DNA of 64,000 nucleotides, from positions 22,292 through 86,291 of IMG/VR virus record IMGVR_UViG_3300045996_000607. One strand, 5' to 3'. The DNA is from a virus. Position 1 is the first letter of the stretch. Each line of letters starts with the position of its first letter. This document shows, in pieces, positions 1 to 7,535 of the stretch. Position numbers and translations under genes: made by a program. Under the pieces are notes generated by a model. It saw only the letters and a list, made by a program, of their open reading frames with translations, did not search any database and was not told the origin of the DNA.

Positions 1-10
1 GGAGTGAAGG

Positions 11-685
11 TCATGCTGCCTTCCTTTCGGTATGCACGATCATGCCGGGGATGGTGACGGGACCGCGCTTGCCTTCGAGGGCCGCGAGTTCGTCAAAGAA
101 CCGCTGGCATTCGTCACGGCGCTGCGCCCACGCCCAGCGGGCGAATGCGGTATAGTCGGTGACTTCAGCGCGGTAGCTGGTGCGCAGTCCCGTAGCCGAG
201 CGGTCAATCTTGTTGGCGACAGCCGTGAGCTTTTTGGCGGTTGCAAGGTCCTGCTCCGCGGAAAATCTCTCCTGAAGATCATCGGAGGATTGCAGCGCGG
301 CCAGCGCCGCCTGCTGGCGGGCATCGGCTTCCTCACGAGCCACGCGCGCGGCCTCATCCTTCGCCTTCTGCCTGGCCGTGCGGTACGGTGTCAGCAGCCG
401 CTTGATCGTTTCGGCCGCCATATCGCAGCGATCCAGAAGCGGCTTGTATTTCGCCTGCACAGCCTTGGCGGCGTCATCATGCGGGCGCTTCTCCTCGACA
501 CGATCGGCATCCGCCGCCTTGCGGGCTTCCCGAACATCGTCCAGCAGCTTGTCGAGGGTGGCCTCCTGTTCGTCGTTCGACACCTCGCCTCCGGCAACGG
601 TGTCCGAAATGAGAGCGAACAGGTCCTCGATGTGGATGGCGTGCCCCTCCGCTTTCGGGGGGTGGTTGTGACCAATGCCGGTCAT
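11..685 (-). CDS. Phage early protein, coiled-coil rich, paralogue of 47628-48332
   Basis: 224 aa, mostly charged helix with an Ala/Glu/Lys-rich middle (about residues 50-160) likely to form a coiled coil. The N-terminus (GHNHPP, then a HIEDLFAL stretch) and C-terminus (IPGM near the end) match the 234-aa product at 47628-48332 in phage B, where the next gene is a Rad52/Erf-like annealing protein. By synteny it belongs to the recombination part of the leftward operon. The start overlaps the upstream stop by ATGA. An ATG at position 14 begins a further gene that leaves the window. Biochemical role unknown. Confidence 0.8.
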   Translation of the reverse strand: MTGIGHNHPPKAEGHAIHIEDLFALISDTVAGGEVSNDEQEATLDKLLDDVREARKAADADRVEEKRPHDDAAKAVQAKYKPLLDRCDMAAETIKRLLTPYRTARQKAKDEAARVAREEADARQQAALAALQSSDDLQERFSAEQDLATAKKLTAVANKIDRSATGLRTSYRAEVTDYTAFARWAWAQRRDECQRFFDELAALEGKRGPVTIPGMIVHTERKAA

Positions 686-873
686 GCGGTCCTCCAGTAT
701 CCAAGGCGGCGCTCAAGCATCTCGATCGCGCGTTCCGTCGTTTTGCCGGCGCCGAGCTGGACCGGGTGAAGCCGGCTCAACTGGCACTCGGCTTCGAACC
801 AGCCATCGGGCAGCTGCCGAGTGGTGATCGCGCCGAACGCAGGCGCCGTGTCGAAGCGTGCCGGCGCGTTCAC
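682..873 (-). CDS. Hypothetical 63-aa phage protein
   Basis: Small soluble protein, no motif recognised. ATGA overlaps with both neighbours (870-873 and 682-685) place it firmly in the leftward early operon and support the ATG at 873. Confidence 0.7.
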   Translation of the reverse strand: MNAPARFDTAPAFGAITTRQLPDGWFEAECQLSRLHPVQLGAGKTTERAIEMLERRLGYWRTA

Positions 874-1052
874 GACGCAGGCCTTTCGATTGCGGTGTCG
901 ACCCGCGCCCGAAACGCAGCCAGGTCGCGCTCCATTTCCTCGATGCAGCGGCGCTGCCAGTCATCGAACACGAAGCCGGGACCGTCGCTGGCATAGGTGC
1001 CAAGCGTGCGCGCAGTGTCGCGGGCGTGGGCGATTGCGGGGTCGACAGGCAT
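870..1052 (-). CDS. Hypothetical 60-aa phage protein
   Basis: 60 aa, helical and rich in Arg/Asp. Longer in-frame starts exist upstream, but the ATG at 1052 fits the compact operon (the upstream stop is at 1052) and leaves the neighbouring genes intact. It ends in an ATGA overlap with the next gene. Function unknown. Confidence 0.65.
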   Translation of the reverse strand: MPVDPAIAHARDTARTLGTYASDGPGFVFDDWQRRCIEEMERDLAAFRARVDTAIERPAS

Positions 1053-1168
1053 TAGAAGCCTCCAATCCAGCGAAGGATGAGATAGACGGGAACCGCTACG
1101 ACAATGCCGAGACCAGCAAGCTCTCCAGCGCTCCATTGCGGTGCGGCGTTTGCGCGAGCGGCGGTCAC
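1052..1168 (-). CDS. Small single-pass membrane protein (38 aa)
   Basis: GTG start at 1168, overlapping the upstream stop as GTGA. After about 18 polar residues comes one hydrophobic segment (IVVAVPVYLILRW) and a short tail. A longer in-frame reading is only a shadow of the upstream gene. Probably an inner-membrane peptide expressed early; role unknown. Confidence 0.55.
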   Translation of the reverse strand: MTAARANAAPQWSAGELAGLGIVVAVPVYLILRWIGGF

Positions 1169-1416
1169 GAGACGCGCTCCTGCTGAGCCGGATACACACC
1201 CGTCTCGAGCCAGATGCGGGCAGCACGTTCGGCACGGTCCTTCTGCGAATACCGGCTCTCGGAACCCTCTGCCGGCGCGTATCCGCCGACACCCTGCCCC
1301 CAGATGCGCAGACGCCAGTTGAGCGGGGTCTTGAGCCATGACTGCGCATGGTCGACCACTGCGAACCGGGTTGGCTTGGCTTCAGCCTGTACGATGGGCT
1401 GCTCAAGCATCGTCAC
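1165..1416 (-). CDS. Hypothetical 83-aa phage protein
   Basis: Basic and Trp-rich, with no recognised domain. It overlaps its upstream neighbour by 14 nt and its downstream neighbour by GTGA, so it is translated as part of the leftward early operon. Confidence 0.65.
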   Translation of the reverse strand: MTMLEQPIVQAEAKPTRFAVVDHAQSWLKTPLNWRLRIWGQGVGGYAPAEGSESRYSQKDRAERAARIWLETGVYPAQQERVS

Positions 1417-1792
1417 CTCCCGCGTTGGATGCGGGGGTGCGGGCGCTTCGGAGGTAAGCGGCGTGGCTACGATAGGTGTTTGCCGTGCGCTCGTAATGCT
1501 CCTGCAGGCCGCGCAACGCCCTCGCCAATGTCACGTCGCCGTTCTCATGAAGGAACCGTGCGCGGGTGCCGTATCCAGCGCTCTTTGCCTTATACCAAGG
1601 CTGATCGCGCACCATGGATCGCTCAACACACAAGGTTGAGAGGCGATTGAACCCGCTCGATTGAATGCCAGTAGCGAAGAGCTTCACGGCATCTTTCGAT
1701 GCGCGATGCACGGTCCAGTTATAACCCGGCATGATCTTGACCAGTTCGGCCCGGAAATCGTCCGCGGTGAACGGCTTGTCCTGCTTAGCCAT
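1403..1792 (-). CDS. Hypothetical 129-aa phage protein
   Basis: The frame is open further upstream, but the ATG at 1792 (MAKQDKPF) overlaps the end of the upstream gene by 8 nt and is preferred. A mixed alpha/beta core with WTVHRASKDAVKLF-like periodicity is followed by a Ser/Arg tail. Family not recognised. Confidence 0.65.
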   Translation of the reverse strand: MAKQDKPFTADDFRAELVKIMPGYNWTVHRASKDAVKLFATGIQSSGFNRLSTLCVERSMVRDQPWYKAKSAGYGTRARFLHENGDVTLARALRGLQEHYERTANTYRSHAAYLRSARTPASNAGGDDA

Positions 1793-2450
1793 GGTCCACC
1801 CCCTGCCCGGCGTCGGGCGTGAAGGCGGCGAGGATGGCGTCGGCAAGTTCAAAGCACTGCTGCTCGACGCGCTCAGGCACACATTCGAGGATGCGCTTTT
1901 CCCATTCGGCTTGCGTCCACGAGGCATTTGGAGGCCCACGGTGATCTAGACCGCTGCAAGTACCGAGGCCGTGCAGCGCGGCTATACGAGCAATCGCCTC
2001 CCGCCTGTCCGACGCGCTGGACGGTTGCGGGGCTGCGAGGGCTGCGCTGTTGCTTTCGCCCCAAGTATCAGCCTTGCCCTGCGTCGCGATGCGGACGACG
2101 CCATTGGTCGGCACGTCAGCAGGACGCCAGATGCATCCGCAACCATGGCACAGGTGCGAACGATGCGGCGGGTTCGACCCATCAGGCGTGCGCTCGTCGG
2201 GCTCGTCAATATGTTGGAGCCCACACTTCGGGCAGAACAGCAGCATATCGACCGGCGGAACCTCACTCCGGGGCGCGGCGGCGAAGGCGAGGGCGTCAGC
2301 GGCTTGCTTCACGATCGCCACCGCATCCTCGATCACATGCGGCTCGCTCTCGCATTGGAGGACGGCAACGACGTGCTCCCGCAACACCATGGGAAGGCGC
2401 TCAGGCTCTACATGCGCACGCTCGCGCGCATCGCTGTTATTGGTCGGCAT
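1785..2450 (-). CDS. Phage zinc-ribbon protein, 221 aa
   Basis: The centre has a CPKCG pair at about residues 73-77, a conserved PPHRSHLCHGCG second half-site at about 95-106, and an IWRPADV stretch. Together these look like a zinc ribbon found in many phage hypothetical proteins. The flanks are low in complexity. The start overlaps the upstream methyltransferase stop (2437-2450). DNA or RNA binding is likely for such a ribbon but not shown. Confidence 0.75.
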   Translation of the reverse strand: MPTNNSDARERAHVEPERLPMVLREHVVAVLQCESEPHVIEDAVAIVKQAADALAFAAAPRSEVPPVDMLLFCPKCGLQHIDEPDERTPDGSNPPHRSHLCHGCGCIWRPADVPTNGVVRIATQGKADTWGESNSAALAAPQPSSASDRREAIARIAALHGLGTCSGLDHRGPPNASWTQAEWEKRILECVPERVEQQCFELADAILAAFTPDAGQGVDHG

Positions 2451-2919
2451 GGTCAGCGTCCTTCATGAAGACGATCCAGTGCGTCTTGGCCGCGCTTCCC
2501 GACCGGTGTCCGAACAACGGCTTCTCGGGCGTCATCGAAAGCACGGTCTTCACCGACACCCGATGCTCGTTCCATTTGAAGATCAGCGTTCCACCGGGGC
2601 GCAGGACGCGGAAGCATTCGGCAAATCCGGCCGTGATCTGCTCGCGCCAGCCGGGTTCTAGCCGCCCGTACTTCTGCGCCATTGCGCTATTCACACCATT
2701 GAAGGTGTGCGGCGGATCGAACACGACGAGAGAGAATGCGTCGTCTTCGAACGGCAGGTCAGTGAAGTCGCCGAGCACGTCGGGATTGACCACCACTTCG
2801 CGTCCGCGTGGATCGGTGCAGACCTCCCGCCGCTTGTCGAGAAAGAGTGCGCGCGCATCCTCCTTGTCGAACCAGAACATGCGCGAACCGCAGCAGGCGT
2901 CTAGAACACGCGCGCTCAT
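2437..2919 (-). CDS. Class I SAM-dependent DNA methyltransferase (DPPH type)
   Basis: 160 aa. Motif I is the VLDACCG stretch near the N-terminus; the catalytic motif IV is FDPPH at about residues 67-71; a VLRPGG turn follows near 107. This is the minimal Rossmann methyltransferase layout of phage enzymes with amino-methyl (N4/N6) DPPx motifs. It is shorter than restriction-modification enzymes and has no visible target-recognition domain, so specificity cannot be read. It is one of three methyltransferases in phage A and probably protects phage DNA from host restriction. Confidence 0.75.
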   Translation of the reverse strand: MSARVLDACCGSRMFWFDKEDARALFLDKRREVCTDPRGREVVVNPDVLGDFTDLPFEDDAFSLVVFDPPHTFNGVNSAMAQKYGRLEPGWREQITAGFAECFRVLRPGGTLIFKWNEHRVSVKTVLSMTPEKPLFGHRSGSAAKTHWIVFMKDADHADQ

Positions 2920-3446
2920 CGCTCCCCCTCCCCGTTAGCGGCGGACAGGGCGGCGAGGGCCTGGGAAGCTATCTCCGCCTCTTCGCTGACCTCTTCAAAG
3001 TCGACGTATCCGCCCTCAAGATCGTACATGTCGCCGACGCGCTCGGTGCGCTTGCGTGTGCCGACCTCAACGATCCGCTCCAAGGCCTCCACAAGCTGCG
3101 CGTTATCCGGCACAGACGATGCCGGGGCTGCGAGGGCGTGTTGCGCCTCAAGCACCAACTCGGCCAGCCGATCGTGATTGATCGAAAGCGTGTTGCGCCG
3201 GTTCTTGCCGCCATCGGTCAAGGCAATGACGAAATCCTGCAACAGCCGACGCTCGACCCCCGCCGCCTGCTCTTTGGCGTGGGCGAGGCGGTGGCGGGCG
3301 AAGGCTTGAACCTCATCCTGATTATCGCACCGACCGGCCAAGATTGACGCGCACCAACCAGCAGCCAGTGAACCGTTCTGCGCGTACACCAGCTTTTCAG
3401 CGGCTTCGCGGTCGGCTTGGATTACGGATGCTAGTTCGCGTGTCAT
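2916..3446 (-). CDS. Hypothetical 176-aa phage protein
   Basis: The start is set at ATG 3446 because it overlaps the upstream stop as ATGA. A longer reading from 3482 adds 12 residues inside the upstream gene. The protein is acidic and helical, with an Ala/Glu-rich C-terminus. It weakly recalls 49884-50234 of phage B (an AQAFV/SHR-like helix) but is not clearly homologous. Confidence 0.7.
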   Translation of the reverse strand: MTRELASVIQADREAAEKLVYAQNGSLAAGWCASILAGRCDNQDEVQAFARHRLAHAKEQAAGVERRLLQDFVIALTDGGKNRRNTLSINHDRLAELVLEAQHALAAPASSVPDNAQLVEALERIVEVGTRKRTERVGDMYDLEGGYVDFEEVSEEAEIASQALAALSAANGEGER

Positions 3447-3754
3447 GCGCCGCGCTCTGACGCTCTGAGGATCGCCCGCCATTGATGCGTGCAGGTGCCG
3501 CCAGCCGTGCAGTTGACGAGAACTGCGGCAGGGGTGTCAGCGCCGAACGCTGGTGGAACGGGCTTTCTTGTGTGGTGCAGAACGTGGTGCCTGCATCGCG
3601 GGCAAGTTCGCGCGATCATGGTATCTCGCTCGCCCGCCGGGGTCGCGGTCTGCGGATCGGGGGTGTGAGCGGTGGGCGATGGGTAGCCGTGCTCCATCCA
3701 AAGGCGGCAATCTTCGTCACCGCAAATGCAGGGCGATGTTTGCTCCCCCATCAC
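3443..3754 (-). CDS. Small zinc-binding phage protein, 103 aa
   Basis: Two Cys clusters are visible: a CICGDEDC group at the N-terminus and CPRCRHH (about 51-57) paired with a later C-(x6)-CTHQW. The second resembles a zinc ribbon for nucleic-acid binding. ATGA overlaps at both ends keep it in the operon. Confidence 0.7.
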   Translation of the reverse strand: MMGEQTSPCICGDEDCRLWMEHGYPSPTAHTPDPQTATPAGERDTMIARTCPRCRHHVLHHTRKPVPPAFGADTPAAVLVNCTAGGTCTHQWRAILRASERGA

Positions 3755-4278
3755 TCGGCCTCCGATTGCTGGAGGGCGGCGCGGGCTGCGTCCCGATAAG
3801 TCACCACCGGATCGCGGCGACGACGCAGGCGGAACAGGCGCGCGATGGCCCTAAGCCAGAAGCCACCAGCGTCCTCATCGACCGACTGGCCCTTGCGTAG
3901 CTCATCCTGAAAGGCGTTGATCTCGGGCCATCCCATGCGGTCAATCGCGTCGGCGATTACCCGCTGCTCGAAGGTCATCGACTTGTGCCGACGCTCACCT
4001 TCGAACCGCTCGCGTTCGCAGCATTCGACCTGGAATACACTGCTGTCGAATGAGGGGTTGTCGGTCCAGATGCCAGATGGGCGATCACCGATGCCAGCCG
4101 GCCACATGACCCGATCCTCATGCTCAGCCTCGTAGGCGTCGCAGATTTCGGCAATCAGACTGACAAGGCGCTGCTGGTGCTCGCTCGATAGCTGGACGGG
4201 CTCGGGGAATATGACCTCGATCAGCGAGACGCCCTGAGGCCCACCCGCTTGCTGGCTCAATGCGGGGGTGGCGCTCAT
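3751..4278 (-). CDS. Hypothetical 175-aa phage protein
   Basis: Acidic N-terminal half with a conserved-looking WPAGIGDRPSG turn, then a basic C-terminal patch (RLFRLRRRRDP). No family recognised. ATGA overlap with 4275-4493. Confidence 0.7.
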   Translation of the reverse strand: MSATPALSQQAGGPQGVSLIEVIFPEPVQLSSEHQQRLVSLIAEICDAYEAEHEDRVMWPAGIGDRPSGIWTDNPSFDSSVFQVECCERERFEGERRHKSMTFEQRVIADAIDRMGWPEINAFQDELRKGQSVDEDAGGFWLRAIARLFRLRRRRDPVVTYRDAARAALQQSEAE

Positions 4279-4493
4279 TGCGACACCACGCGGTAGGCGA
4301 TGATGTCGTGATCGGGTTTGAAGCCGTTCGGAGCGCGACCCTGCGACAGGTGCTGCCAGTGATAGACATGCGCCTCATTGTTCAGGCCGATGTGTTCGAC
4401 GCCATCGCGGAAGCGGACATCGACACGCGCATCCAGAGCAACCGGGCATTCCCCGCCCGCCCACTCGATCCACTCGTTTTCGGAATTCGACAT
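4275..4493 (-). CDS. Small phage protein, 72 aa
   Basis: Starts MSNSENEWIEWAGGECPV. The W-x-GG-CPV start and the later VEHIG...W pattern resemble a family of small phage proteins of unknown role that keep one beta-sheet domain. A 36-nt gap separates it from the HNH gene. Confidence 0.7.
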   Translation of the reverse strand: MSNSENEWIEWAGGECPVALDARVDVRFRDGVEHIGLNNEAHVYHWQHLSQGRAPNGFKPDHDIIAYRVVSQ

Positions 4494-4529
4494 GTTTGCC
4501 TCCGCAGCGGGTGTCGCTGTTGATTTGAG

Positions 4530-5066
4530 TTAGTTGCTTGATCGAGAGCGGCGGGCTTGGACCCGCTCGTTGTGGCAAGTGATGCAGCGGCGGCGCCCAT
4601 GGTCGCTTTTCCAGCGCGGCTGACCCTCGTAAGCGTGGCCGCGGCTGCAGAGGTCCGGGCTCGCCCCGTGGCCGGTCCCGCGCGGCGAGCGATACGCTGG
4701 CATCAGGTCGCGAAGAGCAACCCGCAGCAAGGCGAGCGCAGTCGCATGAAGGCGGCTGGCATCGATGTTCTGCGAGCGACCCTTCGCAACCCGATCGGCA
4801 GTGTTGCCGGCGTGCGTTCCGAGCCAAAGGTGATCAGGATTGACGCATGCCGGATTGTCGCAGGAGTGGCAGACAATCATGCCCTCGGGCACGGGAGAGC
4901 CGTTTGAGAGCTCCCAAGCCACTCGGTGAGCGAGCGTGCTTTTCCGGCGCCTCTCGATGACGCCGTAGCCCCACGCGTTCACGCGGCCGACCCAGACATG
5001 GCACTCGATGCCAGTGTCGCGGCAAACGTGGAGTTGGAAGTCTTCGGGGGTTACCGACTGTAACAC
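4530..5066 (-). CDS. HNH endonuclease, first gene of leftward operon A
   Basis: An HNH_3-type nuclease core is clear: [10 protein letters not shown], then [19 protein letters not shown] with the catalytic His and zinc Cys pairs, and an N-x2-D after it. A C-terminal CSRGH/CITCHNE pair adds a second zinc site. The frame is open up to ATG 5102, but that ATG overlaps the -10 box of the promoter. GTG 5066 has a GGGAGG ribosome site 7 nt upstream and is the likely start (178 aa). As the first gene after the repressor-controlled promoter it should be silent in the lysogen. Free-standing HNH genes can be homing elements or packaging nucleases; the role here is open. Confidence 0.8.
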   Translation of the reverse strand: MLQSVTPEDFQLHVCRDTGIECHVWVGRVNAWGYGVIERRRKSTLAHRVAWELSNGSPVPEGMIVCHSCDNPACVNPDHLWLGTHAGNTADRVAKGRSQNIDASRLHATALALLRVALRDLMPAYRSPRGTGHGASPDLCSRGHAYEGQPRWKSDHGRRRCITCHNERVQARRSRSSN

Positions 5067-5100
5067 GATATGCCTCCCGCCGGTCATCGGCGTTGAAGGC

Positions 5101-5152
5101 ATATTGCGACTATCGCAACTTTAGGTCAAGCGGGAAATTGCGATTGTCGCAA
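5101..5152 (-). promoter_or_regulatory. Leftward early promoter of phage A with two repressor operators
   Basis: On the minus strand, TTGACC (5124-5129) and CAATAT (5101-5106) are 17 nt apart, a good sigma-70 pair. The spacer holds a perfect palindrome, TTGCGA-N3-TCGCAA (5104-5118). A second perfect copy lies just upstream at 5138-5152. The first site overlaps the -10 box, so repressor binding would block RNA polymerase. The site lies at the 3' end of the repressor gene. Confidence 0.8.
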
Positions 5153-5157
5153 TTATT

Positions 5158-5724
5158 TTAGAGGTCGGTCACTTTTTTGCGGACTCGACCGATTACCTCG
5201 ATGGGTTCTTCGCCAAGGTAGATCGCCTTATGCTCGTCGCTGGTCGAGCAGGGCTCAAGGCGCGCGGGCGCTTCCATGTACCGCTTGAAGGTGGTTTCCC
5301 CCTCGCTGTTGCGGATCACATAGAGCTTGCCTGCGACCAGGTGCCGATCGCGCGGCTCAACGATGATGTCCTCGCCCTCGCGCGCAATCAGATCCATGGA
5401 GTTGCCCGACACGCGAACGACAAAAGCGTCCTCGCTTAGACCGGCGTCCGGGCTGGGCATCCAGCCAATCACGCTTTCGAAGCCTTCGCGCCATGCGCCC
5501 GCAGCGACCAATCCGACGATCGGAAGCCGCCGCGAAGGCGGCAGTGCCGCAGGGTCGGTGACGCCCAGAAACCGGCGCAACAGATCCGTCTCCGCGGCCG
5601 TAAGCTTGCGGGTTCCCTTGAGCACCTTGGAGAACTTGTCAGGCGTGAGGCCAAGCACCTCCGCAGCATCCTTCTGCTTGGTGCCTCGCTCTTTGAGGAG
5701 CGCCCTAATGCCTTCGCCGTCCAT
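5158..5724 (-). CDS. S24/LexA-like CI repressor of phage A
   Basis: 188 aa. The N-terminal helix-turn-helix (about 7-52, KQKDAAEVLGLT...FSKVLKG) is followed by a peptidase S24 domain with the Ala75-Gly76 cleavage site (GLVAAGAW), Ser109 (SGNSMD) and Lys147 (TTFKRY). This is the standard layout of repressors that cleave themselves when RecA is activated, so DNA damage should induce the phage. Start ATG 5724 is chosen by family length; upstream in-frame codons run through the operators. It is flanked on both sides by operators of one consensus. Confidence 0.9.
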   Translation of the reverse strand: MDGEGIRALLKERGTKQKDAAEVLGLTPDKFSKVLKGTRKLTAAETDLLRRFLGVTDPAALPPSRRLPIVGLVAAGAWREGFESVIGWMPSPDAGLSEDAFVVRVSGNSMDLIAREGEDIIVEPRDRHLVAGKLYVIRNSEGETTFKRYMEAPARLEPCSTSDEHKAIYLGEEPIEVIGRVRKKVTDL

Positions 5725-5743
5725 AGCGGCATCAAAATCAAAC

Positions 5744-5810
5744 TCGCGATCATAGCAATTGCCGATATCGCAAGTTTTTCCTTGCATTGAAATTGCGATT
5801 GTCGCAACTT
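5744..5810. promoter_or_regulatory. CI/Cro divergent promoter region of phage A, three operators
   Basis: A perfect TTGCGA-N3-TCGCAA operator lies at 5793-5807. Two degenerate copies are at 5759-5773 and 5744-5758. For cro (+), TTGCAT (5782-5787) and CAACTT (5805-5810) are 17 nt apart with the best operator inside. For the repressor (-), a good TATGAT -10 (5749-5754) has a weak -35, as expected for a maintenance promoter that needs activation. Predicted cro transcription starts within a few nt of its ATG. Confidence 0.75.
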
Positions 5811-5817
5811 GCGGGGT

Positions 5818-6045
5818 ATGGAAACCCGCGCCGCTGATCTGATCGACGCCCTTGGGGGCACGTCCGCCGTAGCTCGAATGACGGAGGCACCAACCTCCAC
5901 CGTCCATAGCTGGCGGAAGAACGGGATACCGCAATCCCGGCTCGCGCATCTGAGGCTGGTAGCTCAAGTTGCGAAACCCGAGCTGGATTTTGACGCACTC
6001 GCGGTTGGCGTTCTGCCAACTGATATTGAAGCGAGAGCGGCATGA
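5818..6045 (+). CDS. Cro-like HTH regulator of phage A
   Basis: 75 aa from ATG 5818. Helix-turn-helix at about residues 6-38 (ADLIDALGGTSAVARMTEAPTSTV pattern, then HSWRKNGIP), typical of Cro/YdaS-type lytic regulators. It is divergent from the repressor and first in the rightward early operon. No ribosome site is visible before the ATG and the predicted transcript start is almost at it, so translation may be leaderless. Confidence 0.85.
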   Translation: METRAADLIDALGGTSAVARMTEAPTSTVHSWRKNGIPQSRLAHLRLVAQVAKPELDFDALAVGVLPTDIEARAA

Positions 6046-6299
6046 TCCGCATTCGAGTGAGCGCCTTTCATCTCGACCGCACTCCCAAATGTGGGCACGG
6101 GCGCGTGTACTGCGCGGCTTGCGGGTTTAACCCTTTTGAGCAGAGCCGGGGCAATATTGAGCGCTCGACAATAACCCATGTCAATGGGCCAGCGACAACA
6201 AATGATGGTTGTTCAGTAGTTTCCCTTACCGACCTGAGAGACTGCAACTCAAACAGCGCTGTCATCTGCGACGAGCATTCAAAGGCGGTGCTGTCGTGA
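6042..6299 (+). CDS. Hypothetical 85-aa protein
   Basis: Joined to cro by ATGA and to the next gene by GTGA, which is the main support. CxH and CAAC clusters near residues 17-27 could bind metal. Base composition is less GC-rich than the neighbours, hinting at separate acquisition. No family recognised. Confidence 0.5.
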   Translation: MIRIRVSAFHLDRTPKCGHGRVYCAACGFNPFEQSRGNIERSTITHVNGPATTNDGCSVVSLTDLRDCNSNSAVICDEHSKAVLS

Positions 6300-6451
6300 C
6301 GTACCCCGGCCAGCGCCCCACCCCCTACGTCGCCCCCCGTCATCGCCGCCGCCGCGTGCCGTGGCTCGCGATCATCTGGCTGTCTGCGTTGGTTGCATGG
6401 CCGGTCGTGGAGATCGCGGTGGACTGGTTCTCGCGCGGTGGTGCGCTGTGA
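6296..6451 (+). CDS. Small single-pass membrane protein (51 aa)
   Basis: GTG start in a GTGA overlap. A basic patch (RHRRRRVP) is followed by one membrane segment (about residues 20-38) and a short outer tail ending near the next GTGA overlap. It occupies the same operon slot as the 70-aa membrane protein at 51599-51811 in phage B. Confidence 0.65.
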   Translation: MTYPGQRPTPYVAPRHRRRRVPWLAIIWLSALVAWPVVEIAVDWFSRGGAL

Positions 6452-7062
6452 GCGCTTGGGAAGCCCCCGGCGCCACTGACGAGTGGTATACGCCCAAGGC
6501 CGTCTTCGACGCGCTCGGGTGCGACTTCGACATGGATGTCGCTGCGCCCATGTGCATCCCCAGCTACATCGGCGATCGACTGCGCTGCACGACGCCGAGC
6601 GGTGGTCGCCGCTGGCTGTGGAAAGACAGCCTCGGAACCGAGTGGTCGGGCTTCGTCTGGATGAACCCACCCTTCGGCGGTCGCAACGGTCTGGTCCCGT
6701 GGCTCGACAAGTTCTTCCAGCACGCCAACGGCATCGCGCTCGTTCCGGACCGCACCAGTGCGCTGTGGTTCTGGGATGCATGGCTCAAGGCCGATGCTGT
6801 CCTGTTCACCCGCAAGATCCGCTTCCTCCGCCCCGACGGCACGGAAGGCAGACAGCCCAGCTGCGGCACCGCATTGCTCGCTGTCGGTCCTCAGGGTGTC
6901 CGCGCTCTCAACCGTGCCGCCGATTCCGGTTTCGGCATCCTCGCAACACCCTGCCCGCCAATGCGCCACGACACCACCGACCACCGCCTCCACACGGGCG
7001 GCAACTTCCTCGGGGCTGATCAGGGCGGCGGGTTCATTCATCTTGGGAGTGCTTGTAAGTGA
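6448..7062 (+). CDS. Phage DNA N-6-adenine methyltransferase (Dam family)
   Basis: 204 aa from GTG 6448 (GTGA overlap). Hallmarks of phage N6A methyltransferases: a DEWYTP start (about 11-16), the FDMDVAA segment, and the catalytic NPPFGG motif at about 73-78. It transfers methyl from SAM to adenine in DNA. The last about 25 residues (LHTGG...GADQGGGFIH) also occur in the 49-aa product at 51808-51957 in phage B, which lacks the enzyme domain. A long opposite-strand reading through this tail is treated as a shadow. Confidence 0.85.
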   Translation: MSAWEAPGATDEWYTPKAVFDALGCDFDMDVAAPMCIPSYIGDRLRCTTPSGGRRWLWKDSLGTEWSGFVWMNPPFGGRNGLVPWLDKFFQHANGIALVPDRTSALWFWDAWLKADAVLFTRKIRFLRPDGTEGRQPSCGTALLAVGPQGVRALNRAADSGFGILATPCPPMRHDTTDHRLHTGGNFLGADQGGGFIHLGSACK

Positions 7063-7535
7063 GCAACTGCAGCAATGATGTCCAAAGCTCGCCCGTCGTG
7101 TCGGACGAACGTTTGCGGGACATTCTCCGCAAGGATCTCCACCGCGCGTTCAACGTGGACCACACGTTCACGCGCAAATCGTTGGCCGAAGATAGCGGCG
7201 TAAACATCTACCAGATCGACCAGATCATGTCGCGCGACGCTGGGAAAAAGCGTCGGGTCGCCATTGAGGACGCGTTCTCGCTGGCCCTCTCTCTGGGAGA
7301 TCGCACGATCGGGAAACTGATCGCGGCGCTAGGTTATGTCGGCCAGCCCGCAGACGAAGTCGTTCACAGCCAGCCGATGCAAATCGTGGCGAACGGCATG
7401 AAGCACTTCGCTATCATCGCCAACGCTGCCGCTGACAACCGCATCGACCACACGGAAGAGCGCATCACCACGGAAGCAGCGGATGCGCTGATTGCGGAGA
7501 TCCTGCCGCTGTCGAGCGCGGGGAAGTCGGCATGA
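7059..7535 (+). CDS. Putative HTH regulatory protein, 158 aa
   Basis: N-terminal helical region with an HTH-like stretch (about 37-60, TRKSLAEDSGVNIYQIDQIM) and a helical C-terminus rich in Ala. GTGA overlap with the upstream methyltransferase. In the same position phage B has 51957-52427, similar in size and layout. A CII-like or copy-control role is possible but unproven. Confidence 0.6.
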   Translation: MSNCSNDVQSSPVVSDERLRDILRKDLHRAFNVDHTFTRKSLAEDSGVNIYQIDQIMSRDAGKKRRVAIEDAFSLALSLGDRTIGKLIAALGYVGQPADEVVHSQPMQIVANGMKHFAIIANAAADNRIDHTEERITTEAADALIAEILPLSSAGKSA

